41,824 nt of DNA from Paludibacteraceae bacterium (GCA_016285885.1 JAEERP010000019.1:1-41824); one strand, 5' to 3'. Numbered from the stretch's first letter, positions 1 to 10,791 are shown. Notes: generated from the letters alone by a model not told the origin. Translations and numbers: made by a program.

Positions 1-3000
1 GGTGAGAGGGAACACGTCATCTTCTGATATAGCGCATATGTCTAGTTCCTCGACGATCTCAAACAGCGTCATCTGTGACAATGTCGTCACCTCTTCCTCC
101 ACACCGATTTGGATGAGGTATGGTGCCTCCATGGTCAATTGTACCGTTGTCCGCAACGAGACGAGGCATGCGAATGTTGTCCATATCAATGGTTCCACGT
201 TGAAGAACTCTATTTTTGTCGGCAACAAGACGGTTGGCGGTTATGGCAGCATCTTTGATGACGCAGCGTCAAGCACGATCGTCAACAACATGTTGGAGAA
301 CACTTTCGTGAGGGGTAATATTGACGGAACAATGGCGCATGCCGCCTTCACGGATGCCGAGAACGGAGACTACTCGTTGACGGCGAACTCCTACTGTATC
401 AATGCCGGCGCAGATGTCGCCGACACGCTCGATTTCTTGGGGAAGGCGAGAAAACAGGGTGGTGCGGTGGATTTAGGTGCGATCGAGTCTGCCCATACAA
501 AAGCGCCAACCCTAAATTGCGGAGAGATTGTCTATGTGAAGTCAGGCTCCAATGGCGATGGCTCTAGCTGGTCGTCCGCTTTCGGGGATGTGCAGCAGGC
601 GATCTTTGCGGCGGCCGCGGACGGGAAGAGACACCAGATATGGGTGGCTGCCGGTACCTATTATGGCGACACGACGCACTCCACGGTGGTGAACCTTGCG
701 GCCGGAATCAGCTTGTATGGTGGATTCGCAGGCAACGAGACCTCCTTGGCGGCGCGTGACACGGCGAAGAACCCTACCATCCTGGACGGAAAGAATGTGA
801 GACGCTGTATCACCCAGAATTATGGATTCGTCGATTCCATGGCGGTTGTGGTGGACGGGTTCACCATCCGGAACGGCTATGCGCCAAACGGAGGAGGAGT
901 ATACCTCGCAGCCAACACGACGGTCAACAATTGTATCATCAAGGCGAATAAGGCATCCTCCAATGGTTCTGCCATCTATGCGGCAAATGCGACCATCAAA
1001 AACACCCAAATTGTGGGCAATGACTATCTGAGTGGTCTTCATTACACGGTCTATCTCTCTGGTTGTCGGTTGGACAGCTGTAATGTGAAGAACAACAGGT
1101 CGGATAACTATAGCGCGATTTATGCGAATGGCAACTCCGTTGTGACGAACTGTGAGGTTGAGGGCAATAGTTCCAATAGAGGCTATATAGGCTCTATCTT
1201 CTATTCGACGACCAAGGTCAGCAACTGTAAGTTCGTGAACACGAAGGGGAATGGTGCGTTTGTCTCTCTGCAGGAATCCTCCGTGATGCGGAATTGTTTG
1301 TTCCAGGGGAATACGGAAGGTAATGCGTCTGTCGTTGAAATTTCAGGCTACAACGTTTTGCTGGAAGATTGCCAAGTCATAGGCAATTCAACGAATTCAA
1401 GCTTGATGAGTGTGTATTACGGAAGAGTCAATAGATGTTTGATGAGGGGGAATACGACATCTTCTTATATTGTGTATATGTCTAGTTCTTCGGCGACCTC
1501 AAACTGCATCATCAGCGACAATGTCGTCACAACTTCCACCGAGCCGATTCGGTTGACATACGGTGCCTCCATGATCAACTGTACCGTTGTCCGCAACGAG
1601 ACGAAGTATGCGAATATCGTCTACCTCAATGGCTCCACGTTGAAGAACTCAATTATTGTTGGCAATAAGAGAAATACTAATTATAGTGATGTTTTGAGTC
1701 GTAATGGAACGAACACGATCGTCAACAACATGCTTGAGACCACCTCTTTGGAAGGAAATATTGATGGTGCGATGCAGTATGCCGCCTTCACGGATGCTGA
1801 AAACGGAGACTATTCATTGTCTGCGAACTCCTATTGTATCAATGCCGGTGCAGATGTCGCCGACACGCTCGATTTCTTAGGGAACCCAAGAAAACAGGGA
1901 GGTGCGGTGGATATGGGCGCGATTGAGTCTGCCCATATGAAAGCTTCAACGCCAAGTTGCGGGGAGATTGTGTATGTGAAGTTAGGATCCAATGGCGACG
2001 GCTCTAGTTGGTCGTCTGCCTTTGGCGATATCCAGCCAGCGATCGTCGCTGCGGCGTCGGATGGGAAGAGACACCAGATTTGGGTGGCTGCCGGTACCTA
2101 CTATGGCGACACGACGCTTCAAACGGTGATGAGCCTCTCGAAAGGAATCAGCCTATATGGAGGTTTTGCTGGAACAGAAACATCCCTTGCGGCGCGTGAC
2201 ACCGCCAAGAACCCTACTATTCTGGATGGTAGGAATGAGAGACGTGTTATCTCGCAATCCGAGGCGTTCGCCGATTCCATGGCGGTTGTGGTGGACGGTT
2301 TCACCATCCAAAATGGTTATGCGTCGAACGGAGGAGGTGCCTATTTGAGAAAGAATACGACCTTGAATAATTGCATCGTGAAGAATTGTCACGTCGTTGA
2401 TAACGGAACGGCAATATATGCTGTTGGCGCTAATGTCACAAATTCCATGATTTGTGGCAATGGTAATTCGAATTCGTATGATTATAACAAGTATGCTGCC
2501 TTGTACATGATAGGTGGTAAGGTTGATAACTGTATCGTGGCGGGCAATAAGGCATATTACACGGCTGCCATACATGCGACAGAATATGTCCGTATTACCA
2601 ATTCGCTTTTTGAAGCGAACTCGTCAAATAGAGGAGATCTGATTTATATGTCTCAATCCACAATGTCTGATTGTAGGATTATCAATCACACCATTTCATC
2701 GTACGCTGATTATGTGATCAGGATGGTTTCTGCTTCCAAGATGGAAAGATGTCTGATCGAAGGCAATACGGCGTTTGACCATATTGTGTACCTCTCCGAC
2801 AATTCCCTGCTCTCTAATTCCCAGATCACGAAATGCAAGTCTACCGATAGAAGTATGGTCTATTTCAGTGATGCTTCTAGGATGATTAACTGTACTGTGG
2901 CGGACAATGTCACGGGATATCAGACTATCTATTGTGAATCCTCACCTCAGATCCTGAATTCAATTGTCGTAGGCAACAAACGCACGAACAATTCTGAGAG

Positions 3001-4512
3001 TGTCTTGGTGAGAAACGCCACTATTCAATACTCAATGATCGAAGGTGGAGCCAATGGTGAAGGCAATATTGACGGTGGTAAGTCGAGTGCCGCGTTTGCG
3101 GATCCTGCTAATGGTGATTACTCTTTGTCTGGATCTTCCCTTTGTATCAATGCGGGAAGTGATGTCGCTGACTCGATTGATTTGAGGGGCAATGTGAGGA
3201 AACAGAGCACTGCCGTGGATATGGGTGCGATCGAGTCCGCATTCACGGAGAGAGTTTCGGTCGGCCCGATTATCTATGTGAAGTCTGGATCCGAAGGCTC
3301 TGGATTGAATTGGGACGATGCGCTTGGGGAAATCAACCAGGCGGTTACGCTTGCCTCTACTACGGGACAGAAACATCAGATCTGGGTGGCTAAGGGAACT
3401 TACCTCGGAGACACCTCTTTGGTTTCCGCCATCTCACTCGCCGCAGGTGTGAGCTTGTATGGAGGATTTGAGGGCAATGAGTCCTCCCTGGAGGAGCGGG
3501 ACGCCGCAAAGAACGTTACCGTGATAGACGGTAAATACAGACGTAGATGTATCATTCAAACCTATGACTTCGCTGATTCGTTGGCAATTGTGGTTGACGG
3601 ATTCACCATCCAAAACGGATTCCTGAGGGATAATGCCGGTGTGAATGCGAATGTGAAGGGCAACACTACTTTCAACAACTGTATCTTCAGAAGCGCGCGA
3701 GAGGGTAATGAGGGCGTATATGCCAATAAGACTGCCTTCAAGAACTGTACGTTCGTTGAGAACACAATCCAAGAACTCGAGCTCTATGGCGGAACGGTAG
3801 AGGGTTGTACCTTCACGGGTAATAAGACGAACCATTATGTTAGTTCTGTCGTTTATATCAGTGGTACCAAGATGTCTAACTCGCGGATCTCCGATTATGC
3901 GGAACACAATGCTATCCTTAAGGCAGAGGGAAATTCTGTGGTGTCATCTTGTAAGATCGTGAACAATGAAGCATGGTACGAAAATATAATTCATTTGTCT
4001 AACGCTACGCTCGAGAACTCTTTGGTGTACGGGAATGCTTTGCGCTACTCCAACCATTCTATCATAGCGGTTGACTACAACTCCTTCATCACCAATTCCA
4101 CTATCGCCCATAATACAACATTGAATAGAAGTGCGATCAGTTATGCGAACAGTTATTCTGGACGTTATGCTACAATCGCCAACTCTATCATCTTTGGCAA
4201 TAAGGTGACGGATGAGGTGCGTCCTCAAGTGGTTGCGTCAGAATATGTCAAGGTGAAGTACTGTGCTTCTGATGGGGAGTTGACTGGTGAGAACAACATT
4301 AGGTTGGCCACTTCAAACAGCGGTTCTGACGCATCCAAGAATTATGTATGCTTCATCAATGCGGCTGGCGGTGACTATCGTCTGCATGCTACCTCCGCTT
4401 GTATCGACAAGGGTCTTGATAGCTTGATGAAGGCTGAAACGGACCTCAACGGTGGGGCGAGAATCTACGGCAAGGCCATCGACCTCGGTGCGGTTGAGTT
4501 TGACGGTGAATA
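1..4512 (+). repeat. Tandem beta-helix units of the first giant gene (partial unit plus three)
   Basis: One partial unit is followed by units starting near 524, 1964 and 3266, each opening with a [IV]-[IV]-Y-V-K-x-G-[SA] motif. Spacings are 1,440 and 1,302 nt. The last unit ends near 4512 with DLGAVEFDG. Units share long near-identical DNA stretches, for example around [19 protein letters not shown] and [15 protein letters not shown]. The last two units are of a different, shorter subtype that closes the helix in all three giant genes. Confidence 0.85.
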
Positions 4513-7500
4513 TGTTCAGATGCGTGACTACAGCCAACCGGTTTGCTACAACAGGTACTCTTTGGAGGCTACATTCGATTCCACCATCGCTAAGATTGAT
4601 TGGCTGATCGTCAATGCGGGTTATGTGGAAGGCTTTGAAAACACTTCGGGTAGCGGTATCTCCATTCCGGCCATGCAGCTCCGCACCGCCAAGAACGATG
4701 TTGATACGATGACTGTGAAGGTTACGCCTTATGACAAAGCAGGTGTGGCTGGCACTCCATTCAACTACAACTACATCGTTTATCCGGACTTCTCCAAAAA
4801 GAAGGTGTCGTTCTCTTATCCTCCAGTGGCTTATATGGTGAATGAGCAGAACAATAACATGACTATCAGTTGGAACAGATTAATACTCCCTGTTGAAGTG
4901 GATAAGTATGATTTGTATGTATGGAAGGCTTCCCATAAGATGCCGGCTAATCCAATGGCTTCCTTCGTGAAGGATCACAGCAGACAATTGACAGGTCTGG
5001 ACAACCATACAACGTACAAGTATATGGTGAAGGCAGTCATCGCGTGTGACACTATATGCTCTGAGATCGATAGCTTCAGGATAGATATCCCTGTGAGCCT
5101 TACTGTGAGCGGGGATGTGAACTGCGTCTTCGGCTCGAAGTTGAACGAGACCTCTTCTCTTACCCGTTATGTGAGGGGATTCGAGTTGACGGATTCGATC
5201 ACGTATGAGATCACGGGTAGGGATGCCGCTGATTTCTCCGCAAGGTGTGAAAATGGTTGGGATAAGCTGAATGGTGGTTATCTGAGAATATTCTATACAC
5301 CAACGGATGTGAAGAAACAGACCAGCGATGCGGCGATCACGATTAGGTCGGGTAATTCTGGTAAGTATGAGGTCACATTCTATCTCGCTGGTACATTGTC
5401 TAACTATTATGTGTATGGTGCTGAGGTGGAGGAGCCTGTCTACTCTGCGGGTGACACGGTGAATGTGATCGGTATCCTGACCGATGCCTATGGTACTCCG
5501 ATGTGTGGCAAGTCGATCACGATAGAGGCGAACTCTAACACGGGATTCTCTCACTCCACATCCGAGGTGACAGATTCTACGGGTAGGGCATTGGCTCGAT
5601 TTGCGACGGAAAAGGTGGAGTGTGGTGTCTATACTGTGAAAGTATATATTGGATCGAAGGAGAGTAACGCGGCTTATGCGCGCTTCGATATTCCTGGTAT
5701 GGCATATTCGGGTGGTACTACGAAGTGGACCATCCAAAAGGGAGACACGATTGATGGCACGATCACTATTTCTAACCGAAGTGGCGTTGATCTTCATAAC
5801 CTTGTTGTCGAAACGCGTGAGTTGGCGGATGGCTTGGAGATTGCGTTCGACACGCTGAAACTCCTTAAGGGAAGCGAGTCGGCTAGAATTCCGTTCAAGG
5901 CTACTGGTACGAAACTGACCGAGGGCCGGTTGTATCTCCCAAGTGTCTTCAGGGTATCCTGCTCGGAGAAAACGACTTGTGACTTCACCACGTTCTTCTA
6001 TTGTGAACAACCTTATGGTCAGATTAAGGTCTCTCCTTCAAATATCAACGAGTATATCTCGAAACAGAAACCTAAGTACATCAATGTTGAGTTGACGAAT
6101 GCTGGATTCGGTGAGACGGGTGAGGTCTCGCTGGCTTTGCCGGATTTCGGTGGGTTCAGTGTTCCGACGACAACGTTGCCAAGCATTAAGTCTGGCGATA
6201 CGGCTAGAGTGATGTTGAGGCTCGCATACTTTGCAGGCGCTCCTATCAATGTGCCATTCACGGGCTCGATCGGTGTCAACTGCGCAAACGGCAAGTCTAC
6301 AAGTTTGCCATTCAGAGTTGAGTACTCTTCTGAGTCGAAAGGTGGCTTGGCGGTGGAAGTAGTGGATGAATACTACTACAATACCGCGAACAACAAACAC
6401 CTGAATGGTGCCAAGGTTGTGGTTCGCAACCAGTATAACAATCAGGAGGTGGCGTCTGGCTACTCAGACACTACCGGTATCGTGAAATTCGACAGCATTC
6501 CTGAAGGCACCTATCTGTTGAGCGTGAAGGCGGACAAGCATTCTGAGTACCAGGAGACAATCGAGATCCAAGCGGGTCAGATTGTGAACAAGTTTGTCTT
6601 CTTGGCTTATCAAGCCATTACCTATTCTTGGAATGTGGAGCGTGTTGAGATCGAAGACAGGTATGACATCAACCTCGACTTCGAGTACGAGACCAACGTT
6701 CCGGCTCCGGTTGTGACCTTGACGTTCCCTAACGGTGTCCCTGACAAGGCTAGATTCCAAGTGGGTGAACCGAAAGTGGTACAACTTCAGATCACCAACC
6801 ATGGTCTAATCGCGGCGCACTACGTGAAGTTCGGTATGCCGAAGGTGCCATATTATCGGTTCTATGTGCCTTACAACTATATCGATTCGTTGCCGGCCAA
6901 CCACACGGAGTTCGTGCCTATCACGATTGTCCGTACTGATGTGGAATTCCCTGAATATGGTTATAGTGAAAGCAGTGGCTCGGGTATCCCATTGGAGAAT
7001 GAGTCGCTCGGCACCTCTGAGTGCCCAAGCGTTCATGCGGAGTACTCTTATGTCTGTGGTTTGCTGAGACAATTGTCCGCCGTCAGCCCTAATCCATGGG
7101 GATGCCCATATTTGGTTCCTCTTGGCGGAGGTGGCGGCCACGGAGGTGGCGGATTTGACGTGCCTGCATATGGTGGCGGGGACCATAACGACGAGCATGA
7201 GCTCGGAAAGGTGGAGAACCATCATTATTCCGTCAATTTGGATATTCCATGTAATTCATGTTGGTCGAAAATTAATCCATGGGGATGTGTGGGTGATGTC
7301 CTTGGCTTTATCCCTATCATCGGACCTGCCCTTTCTTGGGGAACCGACAAGTTGCATGAGGCGCTTGAGGCGGATGCCGAAGAGAGACGTAAGGAACAAA
7401 GCGCTGAACTTAAGGATCACCCTGAATTGGAAAATGCCAGGGAATTTGCCCAAGAAACGGACTATTTCGAGTCCCTTGATATTCCATTCAGTGATTATAC

Positions 7501-10468
7501 ATTTGACAGTGATCAGACGCCTCAGGATTTTGCGGACCTTGGCCAAGCGATTGGCGAATATACCTATGGTCCTGGTCAATATTTTGTGGAGTTCAGGAAA
7601 GAAGAAGATAGAAAGAGGGAGGAGAGAAAGGCGAAAGCTGAGCGAAAGAAGAAGGAGAAGGAAGAGAAAACAGGCAAGAAGAGTAAGGATTTTGACATGG
7701 TTATCTCTTCAAGCGTAGATGATTTGAAGGATGTATACAAGGGAACGAAATTGGTTTGTAAGGGAATGAATGGCGAGCTTGATCCATATGAAGGTGTCGA
7801 TTTCATCTGGAGCCAAGGAAAGAGCCGTATCTTGGATAAGGCCAAGAAAAAGATTCCTGTCATCAAGGATGTCCCTTGGAGCTGCTTCGATTTGCTGTGC
7901 CAGATGAATTCGTGCGATGCCGGAAGGTACGCGAAGGATTGCGGACGTTATATCTACGATAGGCTTGCGGGCAATGACGAAGAGGATGAAGACACACGTA
8001 AGACGGTTACTACGGCTGGCGATACTGTTGTGATCGTCAATGGAGAGATCGTTGATGTGCTTTATTCTGACGGTGATAGTTTGAGCGCTCAGAACAGGCC
8101 AATGGACCCTGCGATCAGTAAGGCGAAGTCTGAAATGGATAATAGTTTCTTCCAAACTCATGATGACCATATGTTGGCGGTGCAGGATGCCGTTGAGTTC
8201 GCTGGTTTCATGCAATATAGAAGCAATCTTATGAAAGAGCTCGCCGGTGCGGAGTCTAGACTTTCTGAGGATGGAATCGTCGATTACTTCGATTATACCA
8301 TCAAGAATTACGCTCAACGTGATACTATCGATACGAAGTCCATCATGAATTTGCCGACAATAGATCTTTCTACTACGGAAATGATAGAGATGGCTCGCCG
8401 TTGGAACAAGACGTTGGAGGCGAATGCGAATGGTGTATATGCTCCTAATGCGGAATATCCTGATATCATTGATCAGTCTGTAATCGAATCGTATATGGAT
8501 AGCATCGTCAACTTCTACAATTACATGCATTTGAGACATTTCGGCTCAATCAACGATTTGCTGCTCTCTGTTAACGAACAGGTTCATAAGCCAACTCAGA
8601 ATAGCGTCTGCGCAAGTGTCAAGCTTCACATCGCACAGACATTGACGATGACCCGCGAGGCATTCGATGGTACACTTACTGTCAACAATGGTAATGAATC
8701 GGGTGCTATGGAGGGATTCAAGGTCGTATTGGAGGTTCGCGACGAAGAGGGTAATCTTGCGAACGATTTGTTCCAGATCAACACGCAGAAACTGACAGGC
8801 GTTTCAGCCATCGATGGCACGGGTGAGATTGCTCCTAAGTCGGAGGGCGAGGCTGTGTTCAGATTCATTCCGGAGAAGGGAGCGGCTCCTACGGCTCCGG
8901 TCAATTATTCGTTCGGCGGATACATCGTCTATGTTGACCCTGCTTCTGGCGATACGATAACGGCTGACCTTTACCCTGTGACGTTGACGGTTAATCCTAG
9001 CCCTGACCTGCAGATCGATTACTTCATGCAACGTAACATCCTTGGCGATGATGCCTTGACGCTGGATCGTGTCGAACCAAGTGTGCCTGCGGCTTTGGGT
9101 GTGAGAATCGACAACCAAGGGTATGGTATCGCTAAGAATGTGAAGTTGGAGACGGCTCAGCCTGAGATCGTGGACAACGAGAAGGGCTTGCTGATTGACT
9201 TCGCAATTATCGGTTCTAGCCTGAATGGCAAGGATTGTGATCTTGGCTCCGAGAATATTGACTTCGGTAACATTGATGCCTTGTCGGCTAAGACAGGTGT
9301 TTGGTGGATGACCAGTTCGTTGCTTGGACACTTTACAAAGTACGAGGCTAGCGTGGTTCACGCAAATAGTTTCGGTAATCCTGAACTGAGTTTGGTGAAG
9401 GGTATAGAAATCCATGAACTGATCAAGACGGTTGACGCCTATGGTGTGAAAGCGGATAGCGTAGTTGACTTCCTCGTGAACGACAAAGAGGATGATGACG
9501 ATACCCCTGATGCTATCTATTACTCGGATGGAGGTGTGGATGACGTCTATAAGACTTCGGTGGCAAGGCTCGACAAACAACGTTTGACGCCTGCCGATAC
9601 GGTGGTCAGACTTACTGTCATACCAGATCAGGCGGGTTGGAACTATGCGCAGATGAATGATCCGGGCGATAATTGCTACGAGATACTGAAGGTGGTTAGA
9701 CTGAAGGATAGTGTGGAGATTCCGTTGGACAATGTGTGGACAACATTCGTCACGCTCCCTGACGGACTAGAACCAATCTATGTGAACCGTCTGCACTTCT
9801 TGGATTATATGACGACGATGGGCGAGAACGACTATGACATTTACTATAGTGTGAAGAAGAATGTCTTGGTGGTGACGGAGATCTCGGATGTGCCTACGTC
9901 TGTCAATGCGGTGACGTCGCCTGTGAAGAGTGTGGTGGTTAAGTTCAACCGTAAGATAAAGAAGGAGACGTTCGATTATAGAGACATAGAGCTCTTCTGC
10001 CAGGGTGGCGACAATCTGAGCGACTCCACCATTATGGTGACGCAACGTGACGACTACACCTATGTGGTGAATATCGCTTCTAAGACCAATGCCTCTGGAT
10101 TCTTCAAGATTGAGGTGAATGTCAACAATGTGCTGGATCAGGATGGCTATGCTGGTACGTTTGGTAGAAATGCTACTTGGAGCCAACTTGTAGAGGGTGG
10201 TAACCCAGGTGGTGAAGACAATCCTGGTGGTGAAGATAACCCAGGCGAACTCACACCAGTTGCGGATGTCACAAGCGATCAGATTGTTGTGTATGCTTAC
10301 CAGAATGGTATATATGTGAAGTCCGCGAAGGCAGGTACGCTTGACATCTACGATATTCTTTCCAGGTTAGTGGTGAAGAATGCGCAGTATGGTGAGGGCG
10401 TCACAATGGTGGCCATATTGCCGAAGGGTATTTACCTCGTCAATGGCAAAAAGGTGATCGTGGAGTAA
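1..10468 (+). CDS. Giant T9SS-secreted beta-helix surface protein, 5' truncated by the window edge
   Basis: The frame is open from the first bases to a TAA at 10466-10468, giving 3,488 residues. The GTG at position 2 aligns with an internal valine of the repeat units, so the true start lies upstream. In order: parallel beta-helix units to about residue 1504; beta-sandwich domains including an FN3-like one (about 1620-1700); a carboxypeptidase-regulatory-like fold (about 2113-2200); a Gly/His- and Cys-containing central cassette (about 2324-2660) with a Lys/Glu-rich charged helix (about 2530-2563); and conserved C-terminal modules from about 2869. A Big_5-like domain (about 3307-3393), a short Pro-Gly-Gly-Glu-Asp linker and a roughly 70-residue sorting domain ending in [13 protein letters not shown] follow. 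Units end in the 'choice-of-anchor Q' pattern (INAG...GAVDMGAIE). Domain names come from pattern recognition, not a search. Probable role: a secreted, cell-surface adhesin or fibre. The ligand is unknown. Confidence 0.85.
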   Translation, partial: VRGNTSSSDIAHMSSSSTISNSVICDNVVTSSSTPIWMRYGASMVNCTVVRNETRHANVVHINGSTLKNSIFVGNKTVGGYGSIFDDAASSTIVNNMLENTFVRGNIDGTMAHAAFTDAENGDYSLTANSYCINAGADVADTLDFLGKARKQGGAVDLGAIESAHTKAPTLNCGEIVYVKSGSNGDGSSWSSAFGDVQQAIFAAAADGKRHQIWVAAGTYYGDTTHSTVVNLAAGISLYGGFAGNETSLAARDTAKNPTILDGKNVRRCITQNYGFVDSMAVVVDGFTIRNGYAPNGGGVYLAANTTVNNCIIKANKASSNGSAIYAANATIKNTQIVGNDYLSGLHYTVYLSGCRLDSCNVKNNRSDNYSAIYANGNSVVTNCEVEGNSSNRGYIGSIFYSTTKVSNCKFVNTKGNGAFVSLQESSVMRNCLFQGNTEGNASVVEISGYNVLLEDCQVIGNSTNSSLMSVYYGRVNRCLMRGNTTSSYIVYMSSSSATSNCIISDNVVTTSTEPIRLTYGASMINCTVVRNETKYANIVYLNGSTLKNSIIVGNKRNTNYSDVLSRNGTNTIVNNMLETTSLEGNIDGAMQYAAFTDAENGDYSLSANSYCINAGADVADTLDFLGNPRKQGGAVDMGAIESAHMKASTPSCGEIVYVKLGSNGDGSSWSSAFGDIQPAIVAAASDGKRHQIWVAAGTYYGDTTLQTVMSLSKGISLYGGFAGTETSLAARDTAKNPTILDGRNERRVISQSEAFADSMAVVVDGFTIQNGYASNGGGAYLRKNTTLNNCIVKNCHVVDNGTAIYAVGANVTNSMICGNGNSNSYDYNKYAALYMIGGKVDNCIVAGNKAYYTAAIHATEYVRITNSLFEANSSNRGDLIYMSQSTMSDCRIINHTISSYADYVIRMVSASKMERCLIEGNTAFDHIVYLSDNSLLSNSQITKCKSTDRSMVYFSDASRMINCTVADNVTGYQTIYCESSPQILNSIVVGNKRTNNSESVLVRNATIQYSMIEGGANGEGNIDGGKSSAAFADPANGDYSLSGSSLCINAGSDVADSIDLRGNVRKQSTAVDMGAIESAFTERVSVGPIIYVKSGSEGSGLNWDDALGEINQAVTLASTTGQKHQIWVAKGTYLGDTSLVSAISLAAGVSLYGGFEGNESSLEERDAAKNVTVIDGKYRRRCIIQTYDFADSLAIVVDGFTIQNGFLRDNAGVNANVKGNTTFNNCIFRSAREGNEGVYANKTAFKNCTFVENTIQELELYGGTVEGCTFTGNKTNHYVSSVVYISGTKMSNSRISDYAEHNAILKAEGNSVVSSCKIVNNEAWYENIIHLSNATLENSLVYGNALRYSNHSIIAVDYNSFITNSTIAHNTTLNRSAISYANSYSGRYATIANSIIFGNKVTDEVRPQVVASEYVKVKYCASDGELTGENNIRLATSNSGSDASKNYVCFINAAGGDYRLHATSACIDKGLDSLMKAETDLNGGARIYGKAIDLGAVEFDGEYVQMRDYSQPVCYNRYSLEATFDSTIAKIDWLIVNAGYVEGFENTSGSGISIPAMQLRTAKNDVDTMTVKVTPYDKAGVAGTPFNYNYIVYPDFSKKKVSFSYPPVAYMVNEQNNNMTISWNRLILPVEVDKYDLYVWKASHKMPANPMASFVKDHSRQLTGLDNHTTYKYMVKAVIACDTICSEIDSFRIDIPVSLTVSGDVNCVFGSKLNETSSLTRYVRGFELTDSITYEITGRDAADFSARCENGWDKLNGGYLRIFYTPTDVKKQTSDAAITIRSGNSGKYEVTFYLAGTLSNYYVYGAEVEEPVYSAGDTVNVIGILTDAYGTPMCGKSITIEANSNTGFSHSTSEVTDSTGRALARFATEKVECGVYTVKVYIGSKESNAAYARFDIPGMAYSGGTTKWTIQKGDTIDGTITISNRSGVDLHNLVVETRELADGLEIAFDTLKLLKGSESARIPFKATGTKLTEGRLYLPSVFRVSCSEKTTCDFTTFFYCEQPYGQIKVSPSNINEYISKQKPKYINVELTNAGFGETGEVSLALPDFGGFSVPTTTLPSIKSGDTARVMLRLAYFAGAPINVPFTGSIGVNCANGKSTSLPFRVEYSSESKGGLAVEVVDEYYYNTANNKHLNGAKVVVRNQYNNQEVASGYSDTTGIVKFDSIPEGTYLLSVKADKHSEYQETIEIQAGQIVNKFVFLAYQAITYSWNVERVEIEDRYDINLDFEYETNVPAPVVTLTFPNGVPDKARFQVGEPKVVQLQITNHGLIAAHYVKFGMPKVPYYRFYVPYNYIDSLPANHTEFVPITIVRTDVEFPEYGYSESSGSGIPLENESLGTSECPSVHAEYSYVCGLLRQLSAVSPNPWGCPYLVPLGGGGGHGGGGFDVPAYGGGDHNDEHELGKVENHHYSVNLDIPCNSCWSKINPWGCVGDVLGFIPIIGPALSWGTDKLHEALEADAEERRKEQSAELKDHPELENAREFAQETDYFESLDIPFSDYTFDSDQTPQDFADLGQAIGEYTYGPGQYFVEFRKEEDRKREERKAKAERKKKEKEEKTGKKSKDFDMVISSSVDDLKDVYKGTKLVCKGMNGELDPYEGVDFIWSQGKSRILDKAKKKIPVIKDVPWSCFDLLCQMNSCDAGRYAKDCGRYIYDRLAGNDEEDEDTRKTVTTAGDTVVIVNGEIVDVLYSDGDSLSAQNRPMDPAISKAKSEMDNSFFQTHDDHMLAVQDAVEFAGFMQYRSNLMKELAGAESRLSEDGIVDYFDYTIKNYAQRDTIDTKSIMNLPTIDLSTTEMIEMARRWNKTLEANANGVYAPNAEYPDIIDQSVIESYMDSIVNFYNYMHLRHFGSINDLLLSVNEQVHKPTQNSVCASVKLHIAQTLTMTREAFDGTLTVNNGNESGAMEGFKVVLEVRDEEGNLANDLFQINTQKLTGVSAIDGTGEIAPKSEGEAVFRFIPEKGAAPTAPVNYSFGGYIVYVDPASGDTITADLYPVTLTVNPSPDLQIDYFMQRNILGDDALTLDRVEPSVPAALGVRIDNQGYGIAKNVKLETAQPEIVDNEKGLLIDFAIIGSSLNGKDCDLGSENIDFGNIDALSAKTGVWWMTSSLLGHFTKYEASVVHANSFGNPELSLVKGIEIHELIKTVDAYGVKADSVVDFLVNDKEDDDDTPDAIYYSDGGVDDVYKTSVARLDKQRLTPADTVVRLTVIPDQAGWNYAQMNDPGDNCYEILKVVRLKDSVEIPLDNVWTTFVTLPDGLEPIYVNRLHFLDYMTTMGENDYDIYYSVKKNVLVVTEISDVPTSVNAVTSPVKSVVVKFNRKIKKETFDYRDIELFCQGGDNLSDSTIMVTQRDDYTYVVNIASKTNASGFFKIEVNVNNVLDQDGYAGTFGRNATWSQLVEGGNPGGEDNPGGEDNPGELTPVADVTSDQIVVYAYQNGIYVKSAKAGTLDIYDILSRLVVKNAQYGEGVTMVAILPKGIYLVNGKKVIVE

Positions 10469-10500
10469 GTTTTCGCGAACATTCATGATTAAGAGGACGA

Positions 10501-10540
10501 AACCGCTTCTCGAAAAAATTTCGAGAAGCGGTTTTTTGCT
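10501..10540 (+). terminator. Rho-independent terminator after the first giant gene
   Basis: A perfect 15-bp stem (10501-10515 with 10519-10533) has a 3-nt A loop and is followed by a T-rich tract. It lies 32 nt after the stop codon. Confidence 0.93.
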
Positions 10541-10791
10541 TTTTTGTAATTTATAGCTATTTTTGCAAATGTGATGTGTGCAATATCGAATCTGTTTTTT
10601 ATTGTATACATCAATAATATTGAGGCTATAATGTAAAAATCAGACCTACGGGCTCTGTAGTGTTTTCCGATTAACTGAATTCATAGTTTGTGTAATGCTA
10701 TTCAGTGTTTGTATGCTCGTAGAAAGGGTTCGTGTCCCTAGAAGCGTTTTTTGCATGTTATTTGTCGTGTATTTATTTTGAATGATAATAT
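10541..10791. other. Non-coding gap before the 5,288-residue gene; no confident promoter
   Basis: No coding pattern is seen. Many partial TTTG/TA motifs occur. The best pair is TTTG at 10750-10753 and TATTTTG at 10774-10780, which is one base short of the consensus -7 element. It would leave almost no leader before the ATG at 10792, so no promoter is called. Confidence 0.5.

Noticed and set aside
2-4. GTG as the start codon of the first giant gene
   Set aside because: The codon aligns with an internal position of the beta-helix unit, there is no signal peptide, and the frame runs off the window edge.
4880-6010. Long minus-strand open frame (376 codons), and similar long frames at 11881-13065, 24013-25107 and 8804-9580
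   Set aside because: They are exactly antisense to conserved domains of the giant genes, rich in Arg/His/Ile from reversed codons, with no family resemblance.
7250-8600. Polymorphic toxin with C-terminal toxin domain
   Set aside because: The pre-toxin-like hydrophobic stretch is followed by about 800 conserved residues and a sorting domain, and no immunity gene lies downstream. Only the resemblance is kept as a finding.
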